Positions 35,905 through 44,028 of a stretch of DNA of 44,028 nt are shown one piece after another. How positions within the stretch are numbered: the first letter of the stretch is position 1; each line of letters opens with the position of its first letter. The stretch covers positions 1-44,028 of the forward strand of contig CAMMWP010000013.1 of the NCBI GenBank assembly GCA_946500615.1. Direction: 5' to 3'. The notes under the pieces were generated by a model. The model saw only the letters and a program-made list of their open reading frames with translations. It was not told the DNA's origin and searched no databases. Source of the DNA: an uncultured Clostridium sp. (lineage in GTDB: Bacteria; Bacillota; Clostridia; TANB77; CAG-508). The position numbers were made by a program, and so were the translations under genes.

Positions 35905-35979
35905 CTAATACTTTTTCTTCCTTTCTTCTAATATAGATTTTTTATTTCCAAGACCTTCTGATGATAAATATAATTTCAT
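35905..35979 (-). pseudogene. Remnant of an S51-type peptidase or other truncated gene
   Basis: An ATG with GAGG 8 bases upstream encodes MKLYLSSEGLGNKKSILEE before a stop after 24 codons. That start resembles peptidase S51 (dipeptidase E-like) proteins, which are ~200 aa. The same frame is open upstream back to 36082, just inside the end of queH, without an ATG. It looks like debris of a lost gene. The S51 assignment rests on ~12 residues recalled from memory. Confidence 0.35.
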
Positions 35980-36074
35980 ATCATTTTCCTCACTTATGAC
36001 CAAATTTCTATGTGTCAATAAATAGTGTTTTCCTTTATATTCTGCTTTTTTAAATACTTCTAGCTGTAAGGTTT

Positions 36075-36614
36075 CTAGTGTTTATGTCGTAAATACCTTT
36101 CCTCCTCTGAAAAAATACATCCACAGTATTTTTGCATATATAATCCCAAATCTCTTGCTTTTGCTTGTCCCTCTCTAAATCCTACTCTAAAATCTCTATA
36201 CAAAAATTCCACATCATATTTTTTTGCCATTTGATTTGCCACTTCTATTAAAGCTTCATGATTTTGATACGGGCTAACTAATAATGTGGTAGAAAAATGG
36301 GTATAACCATTTTCTTTAGCATATTTCGCTGTTTGTTCTAATCTGACTGGATAACAATAATTTTTACAACGATTTTGTAAATCTCCAATAACATGTTTGC
36401 AAAATTCATCTAGTCCATAATTTTCTTCAAATATTGCCTCTACATTAATACTTTTTGTATATTCTTTTAAACAATCTCTTCTTGCTTTATATTCCATATA
36501 TGGATGAATATTCGGATTAAACCAATATACAGTTGGCTCAATTTCTTCTTTTCTTAATACATCTATACAATATACACTACATGGTGCACAACAAGTATGT
36601 AATAATAGTTTCAT
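36075..36614 (-). CDS. queH: Epoxyqueuosine reductase QueH
   Basis: Catalyses the last step of queuosine synthesis in tRNA, in place of QueG. 179 aa, covering the whole DUF208 family. Conserved metal and redox cysteines: HTCCAPC (Cys8, Cys9, Cys12) at the start, CKNYCYPVR in the middle, and CGC (164-166) near the end. FNPNIHPYMEY and TTLLVSPYQNHE are family signatures. Downstream of ruvB in the opposite sense of coordinates but on the same strand order lies the envelope unit; no other queuosine genes are in the window. Confidence 0.93.
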   Translation of the reverse strand: MKLLLHTCCAPCSVYCIDVLRKEEIEPTVYWFNPNIHPYMEYKARRDCLKEYTKSINVEAIFEENYGLDEFCKHVIGDLQNRCKNYCYPVRLEQTAKYAKENGYTHFSTTLLVSPYQNHEALIEVANQMAKKYDVEFLYRDFRVGFREGQAKARDLGLYMQKYCGCIFSEEERYLRHKH

Positions 36615-36671
36615 TTTTCAACTTCCTTTACTTTTATTTTTTGTTGTAAAATTTTCGAACTGTTCTTACAC

Positions 36672-36713
36672 TTAACATAAAAATGTCCATTAAGAAACGT
36701 CCCCAACTGGACA
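36672..36713 (+). repeat. RAYT-associated repeat, copy F (inside the 3' end of ruvB)
   Basis: Canonical copy with a variant centre (TGTCCATTAAGAAACGTCCCC). Its arms AATGTCC/GGACATT can pair. The reverse strand supplies the last codons and stop of ruvB. Confidence 0.85.
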
Positions 36714-37706
36714 TTCGTATCCCAAATGCTTATACGCTGGTGGCAAAACGACTCTTCCTCTTAATGTTCTTGCAATAAATCCAATTTGTATTAGATATGG
36801 TTCATAAACATCTTCTATCGTATCTACCTCTTCTCCGACTGTTGCAGCCAATGCTTCTATTCCAACTGGTCTTCCAGCATATTGTACAATCATGGTATCT
36901 AATATCTTTCTGTCAATTTCATCCAGTCCTAATTCATCTATCTCCAACTTATTTAATGCATGTTTTGTTATTTTTATGGTAATATTACCATCTCCTAGCA
37001 CTGCTGCATAGTCTCTTACTCTTTTTAACAGTCTGTTGGCAATTCTTGGTGTTCCTCTTGATCTTCTTGCAATTTCTGTTGCTGCTACTTCTTCTATTTC
37101 TACCTCTAAAATTCCCGCAGATCTTTTTACGATTTTTGTTAAGTCTTCTACTGAATATAATTCTAATCGATGAATAATTCCAAACCTATCTCTTAATGGT
37201 GTTGTAAGTGAACCAGCTTTTGTAGTAGCTCCTATTAATGTAAATTTAGGTAAATCTAATCTGATTGACCTAGCACTAGGTCCTTTTCCAATGATGATAT
37301 CTAATGTATAATCTTCTAATGCTGGATATAATATTTCTTCTACACTTTTGCTAAGTCTATGGATCTCATCTATAAATAAAACATCAAATTCTGAAAGGTT
37401 TGTAAGTAATGCTGCTAAATCTCCCGGTTTTTCAATTGCAGGTCCTGATGTAATTTTAATATTGGAATTCATCTCGTTAGATATGATATTTGATAAGGTT
37501 GTTTTTCCTAATCCCGGAGGTCCATACAATAAAACATGGTCTAATGGTTCTCCTCTTTTTTTGGCTGCTTCTATATATATTTTCATATTTTCTTTGATTT
37601 TGTCTTGCCCTATATATTCTTCTAATGTCTTGGGTCTTAATGAATTTTCTAGTCGTTCTTCTCCAATATTTTCTAATTCCGGACTAATGATTCTGTCTTC
37701 TTCCAT
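36690..37706 (-). CDS. ruvB: Holliday junction branch-migration ATPase RuvB
   Basis: Hexameric motor that drives Holliday junctions with RuvA. 338 aa: Walker [10 protein letters not shown] (about 64-72), Walker B DEIH (about 115-118), sensor 1 [18 protein letters not shown], sensor 2 region [17 protein letters not shown], and a C-terminal winged helix ending PPAYKHLGY. After this normal family end there are eight extra residues (ECPVGDVS) encoded by repeat copy F. ATG with AGGAGG 8 bases upstream. ruvA is not adjacent; a 218-bp palindrome lies immediately upstream. Confidence 0.97.
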   Translation of the reverse strand: MEEDRIISPELENIGEERLENSLRPKTLEEYIGQDKIKENMKIYIEAAKKRGEPLDHVLLYGPPGLGKTTLSNIISNEMNSNIKITSGPAIEKPGDLAALLTNLSEFDVLFIDEIHRLSKSVEEILYPALEDYTLDIIIGKGPSARSIRLDLPKFTLIGATTKAGSLTTPLRDRFGIIHRLELYSVEDLTKIVKRSAGILEVEIEEVAATEIARRSRGTPRIANRLLKRVRDYAAVLGDGNITIKITKHALNKLEIDELGLDEIDRKILDTMIVQYAGRPVGIEALAATVGEEVDTIEDVYEPYLIQIGFIARTLRGRVVLPPAYKHLGYECPVGDVS

Positions 37707-37747
37707 TTTATGTTTTCCTCCTTTTCAATTTTGAGTTGTTACTTTGG

Positions 37748-37807
37748 TGTCCATTTTGGGTGTCCATTTTGGGACGTTTCTCTTTGAGACATTTTTATGT
37801 AAAGTTA
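37748..37807 (-). repeat. RAYT-associated repeat, copy C
   Basis: Inverted copy with its GGACA end duplicated by a 13-bp tandem repeat. Left half of the 218-bp palindrome. Confidence 0.85.
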
Positions 37808-37879
37808 AGTTATTAATAATGAAAAAAGAGAAATAATCTATTTCAATATAATAAATAATTAATTATGATAAAGCAAGAA

Positions 37880-37926
37880 TAACTTTACATAAAAATGTCT
37901 CAAAGAGAAACGTCCCTAAATGGACA
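37880..37926 (+). repeat. RAYT-associated repeat, copy D
   Basis: Canonical copy, right half of the 218-bp palindrome. Nearly identical to copy G at 42479. Confidence 0.85.
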
Positions 37927-37947
37927 CCAAAGTACAACTCAAAATCC

Positions 37948-39891
37948 TTATTTTAGCAAATTGTTAATACTAATTGAAATTGATATATCTAATTCTTTCT
38001 TCATATTTTCATAATATTCTTCTAATAATATTTTTTCATCTTGTGGCAATTGTTCTAAAATCACTTCTTCTCCATGTTTTCTTGAAAACCATTTTTCATC
38101 ATAATAATACCTACAAGTAACCATTCTTTCGTTATTTAGTGCAATATAATCTTTTCTAGCAAACATATTTGTACCTAAAGAAATGCCTTCTTCTCCATTT
38201 ATTAAATAAGCAAATGTTGGTTTTATATCCAATTTTGTAACTGGTTTTTCTATTGTTATATGCTCTATACCCGGTATTTTCATTCCACATGCTACTCTTA
38301 TATAGTTTAGCTTTATATCTGTATCTGTTACTTCAGAATCTGTCGCACTTAAAAAATCCAACATTTCTTCATTATACATATCCATTCCATTATGGTCACC
38401 AAATAAAAGTATCGTTGTATCTTCATATAAGTCCGCTTTTTTTAATTCTTCTATAAATATCCCAAAAGCATAATCTGCATAATTAACTGCTTCTAAATAA
38501 TTTCCAAAAAATGTGTTTTTATATTTTCCAACATCTATATTGATTTTATTTCTATCTTGTAGTCCCTCCATACTAAAAGAAGTATGTGAAGATGCTGATA
38601 CAATATATGAGATAAATGGCATATCATATTGTTTTAATTTTTCTACTGCTTGTCTATACAATAATTCATCTGATAGGTATCCCATGATATTTTCTGATGT
38701 ATCTTGAAATTGATCTTTTAGTTCTATATGATCTACACCAAATTGCTTGTATACATTGTCTCTATTCCAAAAAAATCCATAATTCCCATGCATATATGAA
38801 GTCGTATATCCTTTATTTTTAAACATTGTAAAGATATCGTCATATCTATTTGTATAATATCTACTATAGGACATTCCATTTTCCATTGGATATAATGACG
38901 TTACTGTAGAAAATTCTGAATCTGCTGTTGATGAATAACTTTGCATAAACATGTTTGAAAATTCTATATTTTGATTAATAAATTGATTTAAATTTGGTGT
39001 TATTTCTTTTCCGTTTATTTCTTTGTTAATCACAAATTCTTGAATGGATTCTAATTGTAATATGATCACATTTTTTCCATTGATTGCATTTTGTAAGTCA
39101 TAATTACTTTCCCCATATTTTGTTTCATATTCTGTCTTTAATGTTTGATATTCTTCTAACATGTTTTCTTTTTCTGCATATTTTGCTTGTTTTTTGATAT
39201 TGATTGTATTTCCTATATCTGCTATATGATATCCATAGATGGTTCCTTTTTTTACTTGCATATCTTTGTTAAATGGATCTTCCTTGGTTTTTTGTATAAA
39301 ATTCATATCTACTCTAATAAGGCCTATGATAGCGATTATACAAATTCCTAGTTTTATCATTCGTCTTTTTAAAGTCATTTTCTCTTTTTTCTCAAGTTTT
39401 AAAATCTTTGTACTTAGCAATATGATAATTGCTATGATATCTACAAAATACAGCACTTGTTTTAATTGCAATAACATGGGAAGTGTATCCATAATTTCTT
39501 CTCCATATTGAAGATTTAATATCTGTGCTACTGATAAGACAGAACTTGAATACGTATGATATATATTATCTGCAAATAAAATGATACTAATGATTATATC
39601 TATAACAATTGTCGTTACGCTTCTTGTTCTATTAGGCAACATGCACAAACATATTATCATGGATATGATAAATGCACTTGTACCTAAAATTGTCTGTATG
39701 TCTATGGTTTCTCTAATAGATATGGTATTTAGGTAAAAAAAGATTGTCTTTAAAAAAATGATCATTCCCACTGCAATAGGAAATCCTATAGAATGAAAGA
39801 ACTTATTTACTTTATTTCTTATTTCATTTTTATTTATCTTTTTTTCCTCTTTTGCTTCTTCTTTACTTTCTATATTTTTTTCTTTTTTCAA
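37948..39891 (-). CDS. LTA synthase family (LtaS-like) phosphoglycerol transferase
   Basis: 647 aa; TTG start with a GAGG site 6 bases upstream. A Lys/Glu-rich tail (1-30) precedes five membrane helices (to ~200), and a sulfatase-fold extracellular domain covers ~270-620. Likely metal ligand and nucleophile by analogy with LtaS: Glu281 in IILQLESIQ and Thr322 in SSTADSEF, followed later by FGDHNGMD for the distal metal site. LtaS enzymes polymerise glycerol phosphate from phosphatidylglycerol; related enzymes decorate glycans, so the exact product is uncertain. It lies upstream of ruvB and downstream of the PssE-like gene. Confidence 0.88.
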   Translation of the reverse strand: MKKEKNIESKEEAKEEKKINKNEIRNKVNKFFHSIGFPIAVGMIIFLKTIFFYLNTISIRETIDIQTILGTSAFIISMIICLCMLPNRTRSVTTIVIDIIISIILFADNIYHTYSSSVLSVAQILNLQYGEEIMDTLPMLLQLKQVLYFVDIIAIIILLSTKILKLEKKEKMTLKRRMIKLGICIIAIIGLIRVDMNFIQKTKEDPFNKDMQVKKGTIYGYHIADIGNTINIKKQAKYAEKENMLEEYQTLKTEYETKYGESNYDLQNAINGKNVIILQLESIQEFVINKEINGKEITPNLNQFINQNIEFSNMFMQSYSSTADSEFSTVTSLYPMENGMSYSRYYTNRYDDIFTMFKNKGYTTSYMHGNYGFFWNRDNVYKQFGVDHIELKDQFQDTSENIMGYLSDELLYRQAVEKLKQYDMPFISYIVSASSHTSFSMEGLQDRNKINIDVGKYKNTFFGNYLEAVNYADYAFGIFIEELKKADLYEDTTILLFGDHNGMDMYNEEMLDFLSATDSEVTDTDIKLNYIRVACGMKIPGIEHITIEKPVTKLDIKPTFAYLINGEEGISLGTNMFARKDYIALNNERMVTCRYYYDEKWFSRKHGEEVILEQLPQDEKILLEEYYENMKKELDISISISINNLLK

Positions 39892-39907
39892 TTTTTTCCT
39901 CTTTCTT

Positions 39908-40399
39908 TTATGATTTTATATTATCAATAAAATTCTCTACAATCTTCAATAATTTTTGGTTATTTTCCTTATATGGATTTGGCTCAAATTCTTGCACTTT
40001 TTTTATGGCTCCTTCTAATTCTTCCACAGACTGTAATCCAATAATGTTTCCACTCTTATTGAACTTTTCTACAATTTCTATTTGATGATTGTTTACGTGT
40101 TCTCCATATTCGTGCAATCTTGGTACTGCAATTACTTTCTTTTTCTTTTCAAGAGAGGTAATAATAGAACCAACTCCTCCATGAGTAATGATAAAATTGG
40201 CCTTTTGTTCAAATTTATCTATTTCTTCTTTTGGCATAAAGTCTATTATTTTCATTTTTTCATTTTTGGGCTCATATTTTGTATACCCTGCCTGCACGAT
40301 TACTTCTTCTTGAATTTGCTTTTTATCAATTAAATTATCAATTTCTTCTAATAATCTTTGAAATGGATTATTTTGTGTTCCTAACATTACAAATATCAT
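39908..40399 (-). CDS. Glycosyltransferase subunit, Alg13/PssE-like (GT28 C-terminal type)
   Basis: About 163 aa, starting at the ATG at 40399 (MIFVMLGTQNNPFQRLLEEI). This ATG shares its first base with the stop of the Alg14-like gene (TAATG) and has GGAGG upstream, so translation is coupled. The open frame runs 19 codons further but without a site. The domain has the UDP-sugar-binding pattern FIITHGGVGSI and IAVPRLHEYGEHVNNHQ of the GT-B C-terminal half. In bacteria this subunit pairs with a PssD/Alg14 membrane anchor to add a sugar to a lipid-linked precursor. Confidence 0.85.
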   Translation of the reverse strand: MIFVMLGTQNNPFQRLLEEIDNLIDKKQIQEEVIVQAGYTKYEPKNEKMKIIDFMPKEEIDKFEQKANFIITHGGVGSIITSLEKKKKVIAVPRLHEYGEHVNNHQIEIVEKFNKSGNIIGLQSVEELEGAIKKVQEFEPNPYKENNQKLLKIVENFIDNIKS

Positions 40400-40884
40400 T
40401 AATAAATCGACCCTCCATAAATTGCTTTTGGATATATTTTTAACATTTCTTCCCATTGTACAATGAATAAATCTGCAATCGGGTAAAGTAATCTTCCCGT
40501 CGCTGTTTTCTTATTCATATTAGCAAATGTTTCTATATATATAATTTTACTACCAAATAGCTTTCCCAATATACACATGGGTCCTGCTGTATGTGTTCCT
40601 GTGGTAACAATTGCTTTTGGTCTTAATTTAAAATAATAATATATTGTTTTTATGCATAGATATAAATATTTAAAGATATATGTAAATAACTTTGCTCTTG
40701 TTCCATAAGGCAAAAAATCTAATTTTTCTCCATATGTTTCTTTTAAATGTTCATTTGCTTTGTCTTTTTCTGTTATGATATGATAATCATATTTTTCAAA
40801 TAGCGGTGCTAATTGTAATAACTCATTTAAATGACCGCCTGTACTTGAGATAAATAATACTTTTTTCTTTGTGCTTTTTTCCAT
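40399..40884 (-). CDS. Glycosyltransferase anchor subunit, Alg14/PssD-like
   Basis: About 161 aa from the ATG at 40884 (MEKSTKKKVLFISSTGGHLNELLQL), where AAGGAAAG lies upstream; the frame opens 34 codons earlier. FISSTGGHLNELLQL and VTTGTHTAGPMCILGK are signatures of Alg14/PssD. A hydrophobic stretch (about 75-92) fits monotopic membrane binding. It is the first gene of the coupled pair, and with the LtaS-like gene downstream it points to assembly of a surface polysaccharide or teichoic-acid-like polymer. Confidence 0.87.
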   Translation of the reverse strand: MEKSTKKKVLFISSTGGHLNELLQLAPLFEKYDYHIITEKDKANEHLKETYGEKLDFLPYGTRAKLFTYIFKYLYLCIKTIYYYFKLRPKAIVTTGTHTAGPMCILGKLFGSKIIYIETFANMNKKTATGRLLYPIADLFIVQWEEMLKIYPKAIYGGSIY

Positions 40885-41039
40885 ATTTTTACTTTCTTTC
40901 CTTTTATGATTTTTTCTTATCCTTACTTTATATATTTCGCTTCTTTCATCCTTAACCAATTCTTGTATATTATATCTTTTTTTCAAATATCTGTCTAGTA
41001 AAAATAGAATAAAATCAGCCTCTTTTAATATATTGGATT

Positions 41040-41083
41040 ACAAAAATAAGCCTAAATATTAAATTTACATCTAATATTTAAGC
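41040..41083 (-). terminator. Probable terminator of dnaJ
   Basis: Minus-strand stem TAAATATTA/TAATATTTA (41072-41080 and 41053-41061) with a 10-base loop, then GGCTTATTTTTG. The stem is weak in GC and the U-tract is offset. Confidence 0.45.
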
Positions 41084-41091
41084 CTAAATTT

Positions 41092-42258
41092 TTATCCAAA
41101 TATTCCTCTTTTTTTAATTGGTGGTTGTTCATTCATTGTTTTGGCTAACTGTACCAATAAATCTCTTTGCTCTCTAGAAAGTTTCTTTGGTGTTTGCACA
41201 TTTACTGTAAATACAAAATCTCCCACTGAATTTGAGCTTACTGCTTTAAACCCTTTTCCTCTAATAACAAACTTCGTACCTGTTTGTGTTCCTTCTGGTA
41301 TTTTATATGTTTCCTTACTTCCATCTACCATTGGAATTTCTAATTCTGCTCCTAATGTTGCTTGTGTAATTGTTATTGGTACCTCACAATATACATTATT
41401 TGCTTTTCTTGTATAAATACTATGTTTCTTTAATTTAACAGTTATATATAAATCTCCTTTAGGTCCACCCTTTTCTCCGGGTTCTCCTTCTCCTCTTAAG
41501 ACAACTGTTTGACCATCATCAATACCTGCTGGTATCTTTATTTTAATTTTCGGTTGTTTTCTGACAGTTCCTTTTCCTCTACAATTTTCACAAGGCTCTT
41601 TTATAACTTCCCCTGTTCCATGACAATTGGTACAAGTTCTTGTGGTTTGCATTTGTCCTAGTATTGTGTTTTGCACTTGTCTAATTTGACCTGTACCATT
41701 ACAAGTTGGACATTTTGTGACAGATGTGCCCGGTTTTGCTCCACTTCCACGACATATATGACAAGTTTCATTTCTTGTAATCGTAATTTCTTTTTCTACA
41801 CCTAAAAATGCTTGTTCAAAAGTGATATCAATATGAAGATTTAAGTCTGCACCTTTTCTAGGACCACTTTGTTTTCTACTTGTATTTCTACCACCAAATC
41901 CTCCTCCAAAGAATGACGAAAAGATGTCTCCTAAATCTCCAAAGTCTCCAAAACCATCAAATCCCGAACTTGTATAAGAATAATAGCCATTTCCTCCGCC
42001 AAAAGGTCCTCCTGCACCATTAAATCCTTGTGCTCCTTCTGGACCAAATTGGTCATACATTCTTCTTTTTTGTGGATCTGATAAAGTTTCATATGCTTCA
42101 TTTACTTCTTTAAATTTTGCTTCTGCTTCTGACTTGTTATCTGGATTTGCATCTGGATGATATTTTTTTGCAAGCTTTCTATATGCTTTTTTTAGTTCAT
42201 CATCTGTCGCATTTTTATTAACTCCTAACACCTCATAATAATCTCTTTTTCCTGCCAT
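41092..42258 (-). CDS. dnaJ: Chaperone DnaJ
   Basis: Hsp40 co-chaperone that delivers clients to DnaK and stimulates its ATPase. 388 aa: J domain (1-70) with HPD, a Gly/Phe-rich linker (80-125), four zinc-finger CxxCxGxG repeats ([32 protein letters not shown]; about 160-235), and C-terminal substrate domains. ATG with AGAGGAG upstream. dnaK lies 357 bases upstream in the same direction, separated by a terminator and repeat copy G, so dnaJ may need its own promoter; none is clear. Confidence 0.97.
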   Translation of the reverse strand: MAGKRDYYEVLGVNKNATDDELKKAYRKLAKKYHPDANPDNKSEAEAKFKEVNEAYETLSDPQKRRMYDQFGPEGAQGFNGAGGPFGGGNGYYSYTSSGFDGFGDFGDLGDIFSSFFGGGFGGRNTSRKQSGPRKGADLNLHIDITFEQAFLGVEKEITITRNETCHICRGSGAKPGTSVTKCPTCNGTGQIRQVQNTILGQMQTTRTCTNCHGTGEVIKEPCENCRGKGTVRKQPKIKIKIPAGIDDGQTVVLRGEGEPGEKGGPKGDLYITVKLKKHSIYTRKANNVYCEVPITITQATLGAELEIPMVDGSKETYKIPEGTQTGTKFVIRGKGFKAVSSNSVGDFVFTVNVQTPKKLSREQRDLLVQLAKTMNEQPPIKKRGIFG

Positions 42259-42425
42259 TCTTTATTATCTCCTCTTTCTAATTTTTCTTTCTGCATAACG
42301 CTTCGATCTTTTGCCAAGTCATGATGTCTGTATCCTTCTTCACCTACATAATATTTTATCCATCTTTTTTGTTTATCTGAAACAAATTCACTGTCATATG
42401 TAAGTTTTTCGTAATATCCTTCACT
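42225..42425 (-). pseudogene. Orphan open frame between dnaK and dnaJ, possible gene remnant
   Basis: A stop-free stretch of 66 codons running into the start of dnaJ reads like protein (YYEKLTYDSEFVSDKQKRWI, then YYVGEEGYRHHDLAKDRS), but has no start codon until near its end. An upstream stop directly precedes it. This could be the C-terminal scrap of a gene lost between dnaK and dnaJ. I do not recognise the family. Confidence 0.3.
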
Positions 42426-42478
42426 TTAAAATGAAAGTTATTAGGTATGCACAAATTTTATGTGAAATCGCAATATAT

Positions 42479-42524
42479 AACTTTACATAAAAATGTCTCA
42501 AAAAGAAACGTCCCTAAATGGACA
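42479..42524 (+). repeat. RAYT-associated repeat, copy G
   Basis: Canonical copy with a single GGACA end, located just beyond the dnaK terminator and almost identical to copy D. Confidence 0.85.
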
Positions 42525-42530
42525 AGTAAG

Positions 42531-42576
42531 AAAAAAATCTTAAGATAATACATGTTGTATATCGAAAGATTTTTTT
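42531..42576 (-). terminator. Intrinsic terminator of dnaK
   Basis: Minus-strand AAAAAAATCTT pairs with AAGATTTTTTT (11 bp). An inner GATATAC/GTATTATC stem extends the hairpin, which ends in a T7 tract. Confidence 0.7.
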
Positions 42577-42615
42577 CGAAACTTAACGAAGTAAGACGAA
42601 GTTTTTCATTCGATT

Positions 42616-44028
42616 TTACTTGTTGTCATCTTCTACTTTATAGTCTGCATCATATACATTTCCATCATTTCCTTGTGCATTTCCGTTGTTTTCTGCGCCT
42701 GTTTGTGCATTTGCATTTGGGTCTGTTCCTTGCGCACCTTGTGCTCCATTTGGATTTGCATTTTTATATAATTGTTCTGACATGTCATAGAATACTTTTG
42801 TTAGTTTTTCTGTTGCTTCTTTGATTTTTTCTGTGTCATTTGATTCTAATGCTTTTTTAGTATTGTCTATTTCTGTTTCTACTTTTGCTTTTTCTTCTCC
42901 ACTGATTTTATCTCCTAAGTCTTTTAATGTTTTTTCACTATTATATACTAAACTTTCAGCATTATTTTTAACTTCGATTTCTTCTTTCTTTTTCTTGTCT
43001 TCTGCTGCATGTGCTTCTGCATCTTTTACTGCTTTGTCAATGTCTTCGTCTGTTAGATTTGTTGATGCTGTAATAGATACATTTTGACTATTTCCTGTTG
43101 CCATATCTTTTGCTGATACATGGACAATACCATTGGCATCAATGTCAAATGTTACTTCGATTTGTGGTACCCCTCTTGGTGCTGCTGGAATTCCTGTTAG
43201 TTGGAATCTTCCTAATGTTTTATTATATGCTGCCATTTCTCTTTCACCTTGTAATACGTGAACTTCAACTGATGTTTGACCATCTGCTGCTGTTGAGAAG
43301 ATTTGTGATTTCTTTGTTGGTATGGTTGTATTTCTTTCGATTAATTTTGTAAATACCCCTCCATATGTTTCTATACCTAATGATAATGGTGTTACATCTA
43401 ATAATACTAAGTCTTTTACATCTCCTGATAATACACCACCTTGAATAGCTGCACCAATTGCAACACATTCATCTGGGTTGATTCCTTTATCTGCATCTTT
43501 TCCTGTTATTCTTTTTACAGCTTCTTGAACTGCTGGAACTCTTGTTGATCCACCAACTAATAATACTTTGTGAATATCGTTTGGTGTTAAGCCTGCATCT
43601 TTTAATGCTTGATTTACTGGTCCTGCTGTTGCTTCTACTAAGTCATGAATTAATTCTTCAAATTTTGCTCTTGTTAAGTTTACATCTAAGTGTTTTGGTC
43701 CTGTGCTATCTGCTGTGATAAATGGTAAGTTGATTTGTGTTTGTTGAACACCTGATAATTCTATTTTTGCCTTTTCTGCTGCTTCTTTTAGTCTTTGCAT
43801 TGCCATTTTATCTTGTTTTAAATCGATTCCATTTGATTTTTTGAATTCATCTACTAAGTAATCAATAATTGCATTATCAAAGTCATCTCCACCTAAATGT
43901 GTGTTTCCACTTGTAGATAAAACTTCAAATACACCATCACCAATATCTAGGATAGATACATCAAATGTTCCTCCACCTAAGTCATAAATTAATATTTTTT
44001 GGTCTTGTTCTTTATCCATTCCATAAGC
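42616..44028 (-). CDS. dnaK: Chaperone DnaK (3' part; 5' end beyond the window)
   Basis: Hsp70 chaperone. The window holds about 470 C-terminal codons, starting inside the ATPase domain (AYGMDKE, then the phosphate loop [12 protein letters not shown]). [17 protein letters not shown], the linker [16 protein letters not shown], and the substrate-binding domain with its helical lid follow. The tail is rich in Asn, Gln, Ala and Gly and ends YKVEDDNK, the usual acidic C-terminus. About 160 N-terminal residues are missing only because the window ends. hrcA and grpE, if present, lie beyond the edge. Confidence 0.97.
   Translation of the reverse strand, partial: AYGMDKEQDQKILIYDLGGGTFDVSILDIGDGVFEVLSTSGNTHLGGDDFDNAIIDYLVDEFKKSNGIDLKQDKMAMQRLKEAAEKAKIELSGVQQTQINLPFITADSTGPKHLDVNLTRAKFEELIHDLVEATAGPVNQALKDAGLTPNDIHKVLLVGGSTRVPAVQEAVKRITGKDADKGINPDECVAIGAAIQGGVLSGDVKDLVLLDVTPLSLGIETYGGVFTKLIERNTTIPTKKSQIFSTAADGQTSVEVHVLQGEREMAAYNKTLGRFQLTGIPAAPRGVPQIEVTFDIDANGIVHVSAKDMATGNSQNVSITASTNLTDEDIDKAVKDAEAHAAEDKKKKEEIEVKNNAESLVYNSEKTLKDLGDKISGEEKAKVETEIDNTKKALESNDTEKIKEATEKLTKVFYDMSEQLYKNANPNGAQGAQGTDPNANAQTGAENNGNAQGNDGNVYDADYKVEDDNK

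Larger units (their letters stand above)
37728..37945. repeat. 218-bp palindrome made of two inverted RAYT repeats (copies C and D)
   Basis: Left arm 37728-37807 and right arm 37880-37945 are near-perfect inverted repeats around a 72-base AT-rich loop. Each arm contains one repeat copy (C inverted, D canonical) plus ~20 flanking bases (ATTTTGAGTTGT and its complement). The left arm has one extra 13-bp tandem unit (TGTCCATTTTGGG at 37748 and 37761). The structure is REPIN- or MITE-like and lies between the stop of the LtaS-like gene and the start of ruvB. Confidence 0.85.
42426..42615. other. Gap after dnaK containing repeat copy G and a terminator
   Basis: Holds copy G (42479-42524), the dnaK terminator (42531-42576), and a second small hairpin AAACTT/AAGTTT (about 42578-42606). 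No gene is seen. Confidence 0.6.

Noticed and set aside
36797..36982. Plus-strand frames inside ruvB and other core genes
   Set aside because: They are antisense shadows of well-identified genes without ribosome sites.
18386..42524. CRISPR array suggested by seven ~40-bp repeats
   Set aside because: The copies are kilobases apart, occur in both orientations and have no regular spacers or cas genes; they match the RAYT element ends.

Overview
The window is AT-rich (roughly 30% GC by eye) and almost all genes lie on the minus strand. The gene content points to a Firmicutes genome of the class Clostridia: adjacent disA and radA, a TIGR04086-type membrane protein, SipW with TasA-like secreted proteins, QueH, LTA-synthase-like and PssD/PssE-like envelope genes, and strong AGGAGG ribosome sites with several TTG starts. 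The prepilin-like leader and very low GC resemble uncultured gut Clostridia of the CAG-508/TANB77 type; that placement is a guess. Most of the window is ordinary housekeeping chromosome with accessory material between the core genes.

Layout. 0-5 kb: tsaD, a site-2 protease, an intact class III Fic protein, a frameshifted class II Fic gene and lysS. 5-7 kb: a 597-aa type IV prepilin-like protein whose last ~50 codons look like the variable region of a diversity-generating retroelement, then tRNA-Gln(CUG). 7.2-11.1 kb: a surface-protein island with three minus-strand TasA/camelysin-like genes (the last one broken) divergent from a plus-strand secreted protein with a ChW-like end, and a TIGR04086 membrane protein. 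11.2-14.4 kb: birA, a methyltransferase, an M20 peptidase and a GNAT acetyltransferase. The GNAT gene is preceded by a consensus promoter, a 17-codon leader peptide (MKLEVFLKQLHHHRRSL) and mutually exclusive anti-terminator and terminator helices. 14.6-18.4 kb: tRNA-Gln(UUG), tRNA-His, an anchored cyclophilin, disA and radA. 18.4-19.7 kb: a RAYT (Y1 transposase) gene between inverted copies of a ~40-bp repeat, plus a separate 38-bp perfect inverted repeat. 19.7-28.3 kb: a small unknown protein, mtaB, a plus-strand orphan, mreB, maf, sipW, a lytic transglycosylase and polA. 28.5-31.2 kb: a 916-aa protein of eight ~77-residue repeats that look like helix-turn-helix modules. 31.3-41 kb: envelope polysaccharide genes (two polytopic GT-C-like proteins, a UDP-galactopyranose-mutase-like flavoprotein, an LtaS-like sulfatase-fold enzyme, an Alg13/Alg14-like pair) interrupted by queH and ruvB. 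41-44 kb: dnaJ and the 3' part of dnaK, which runs off the window.

The strongest candidates for something undescribed are: (1) the ribosome-dependent attenuator in front of the GNAT gene; (2) the eight-module repeat protein; (3) the family of seven ~40-bp repeats that match the ends of the RAYT element, one of which supplies the last codons of ruvB, one of which abuts the radA start codon, and two of which form a 218-bp palindrome; (4) the putative DGR variable region in the prepilin-like gene, with no reverse transcriptase in the window.
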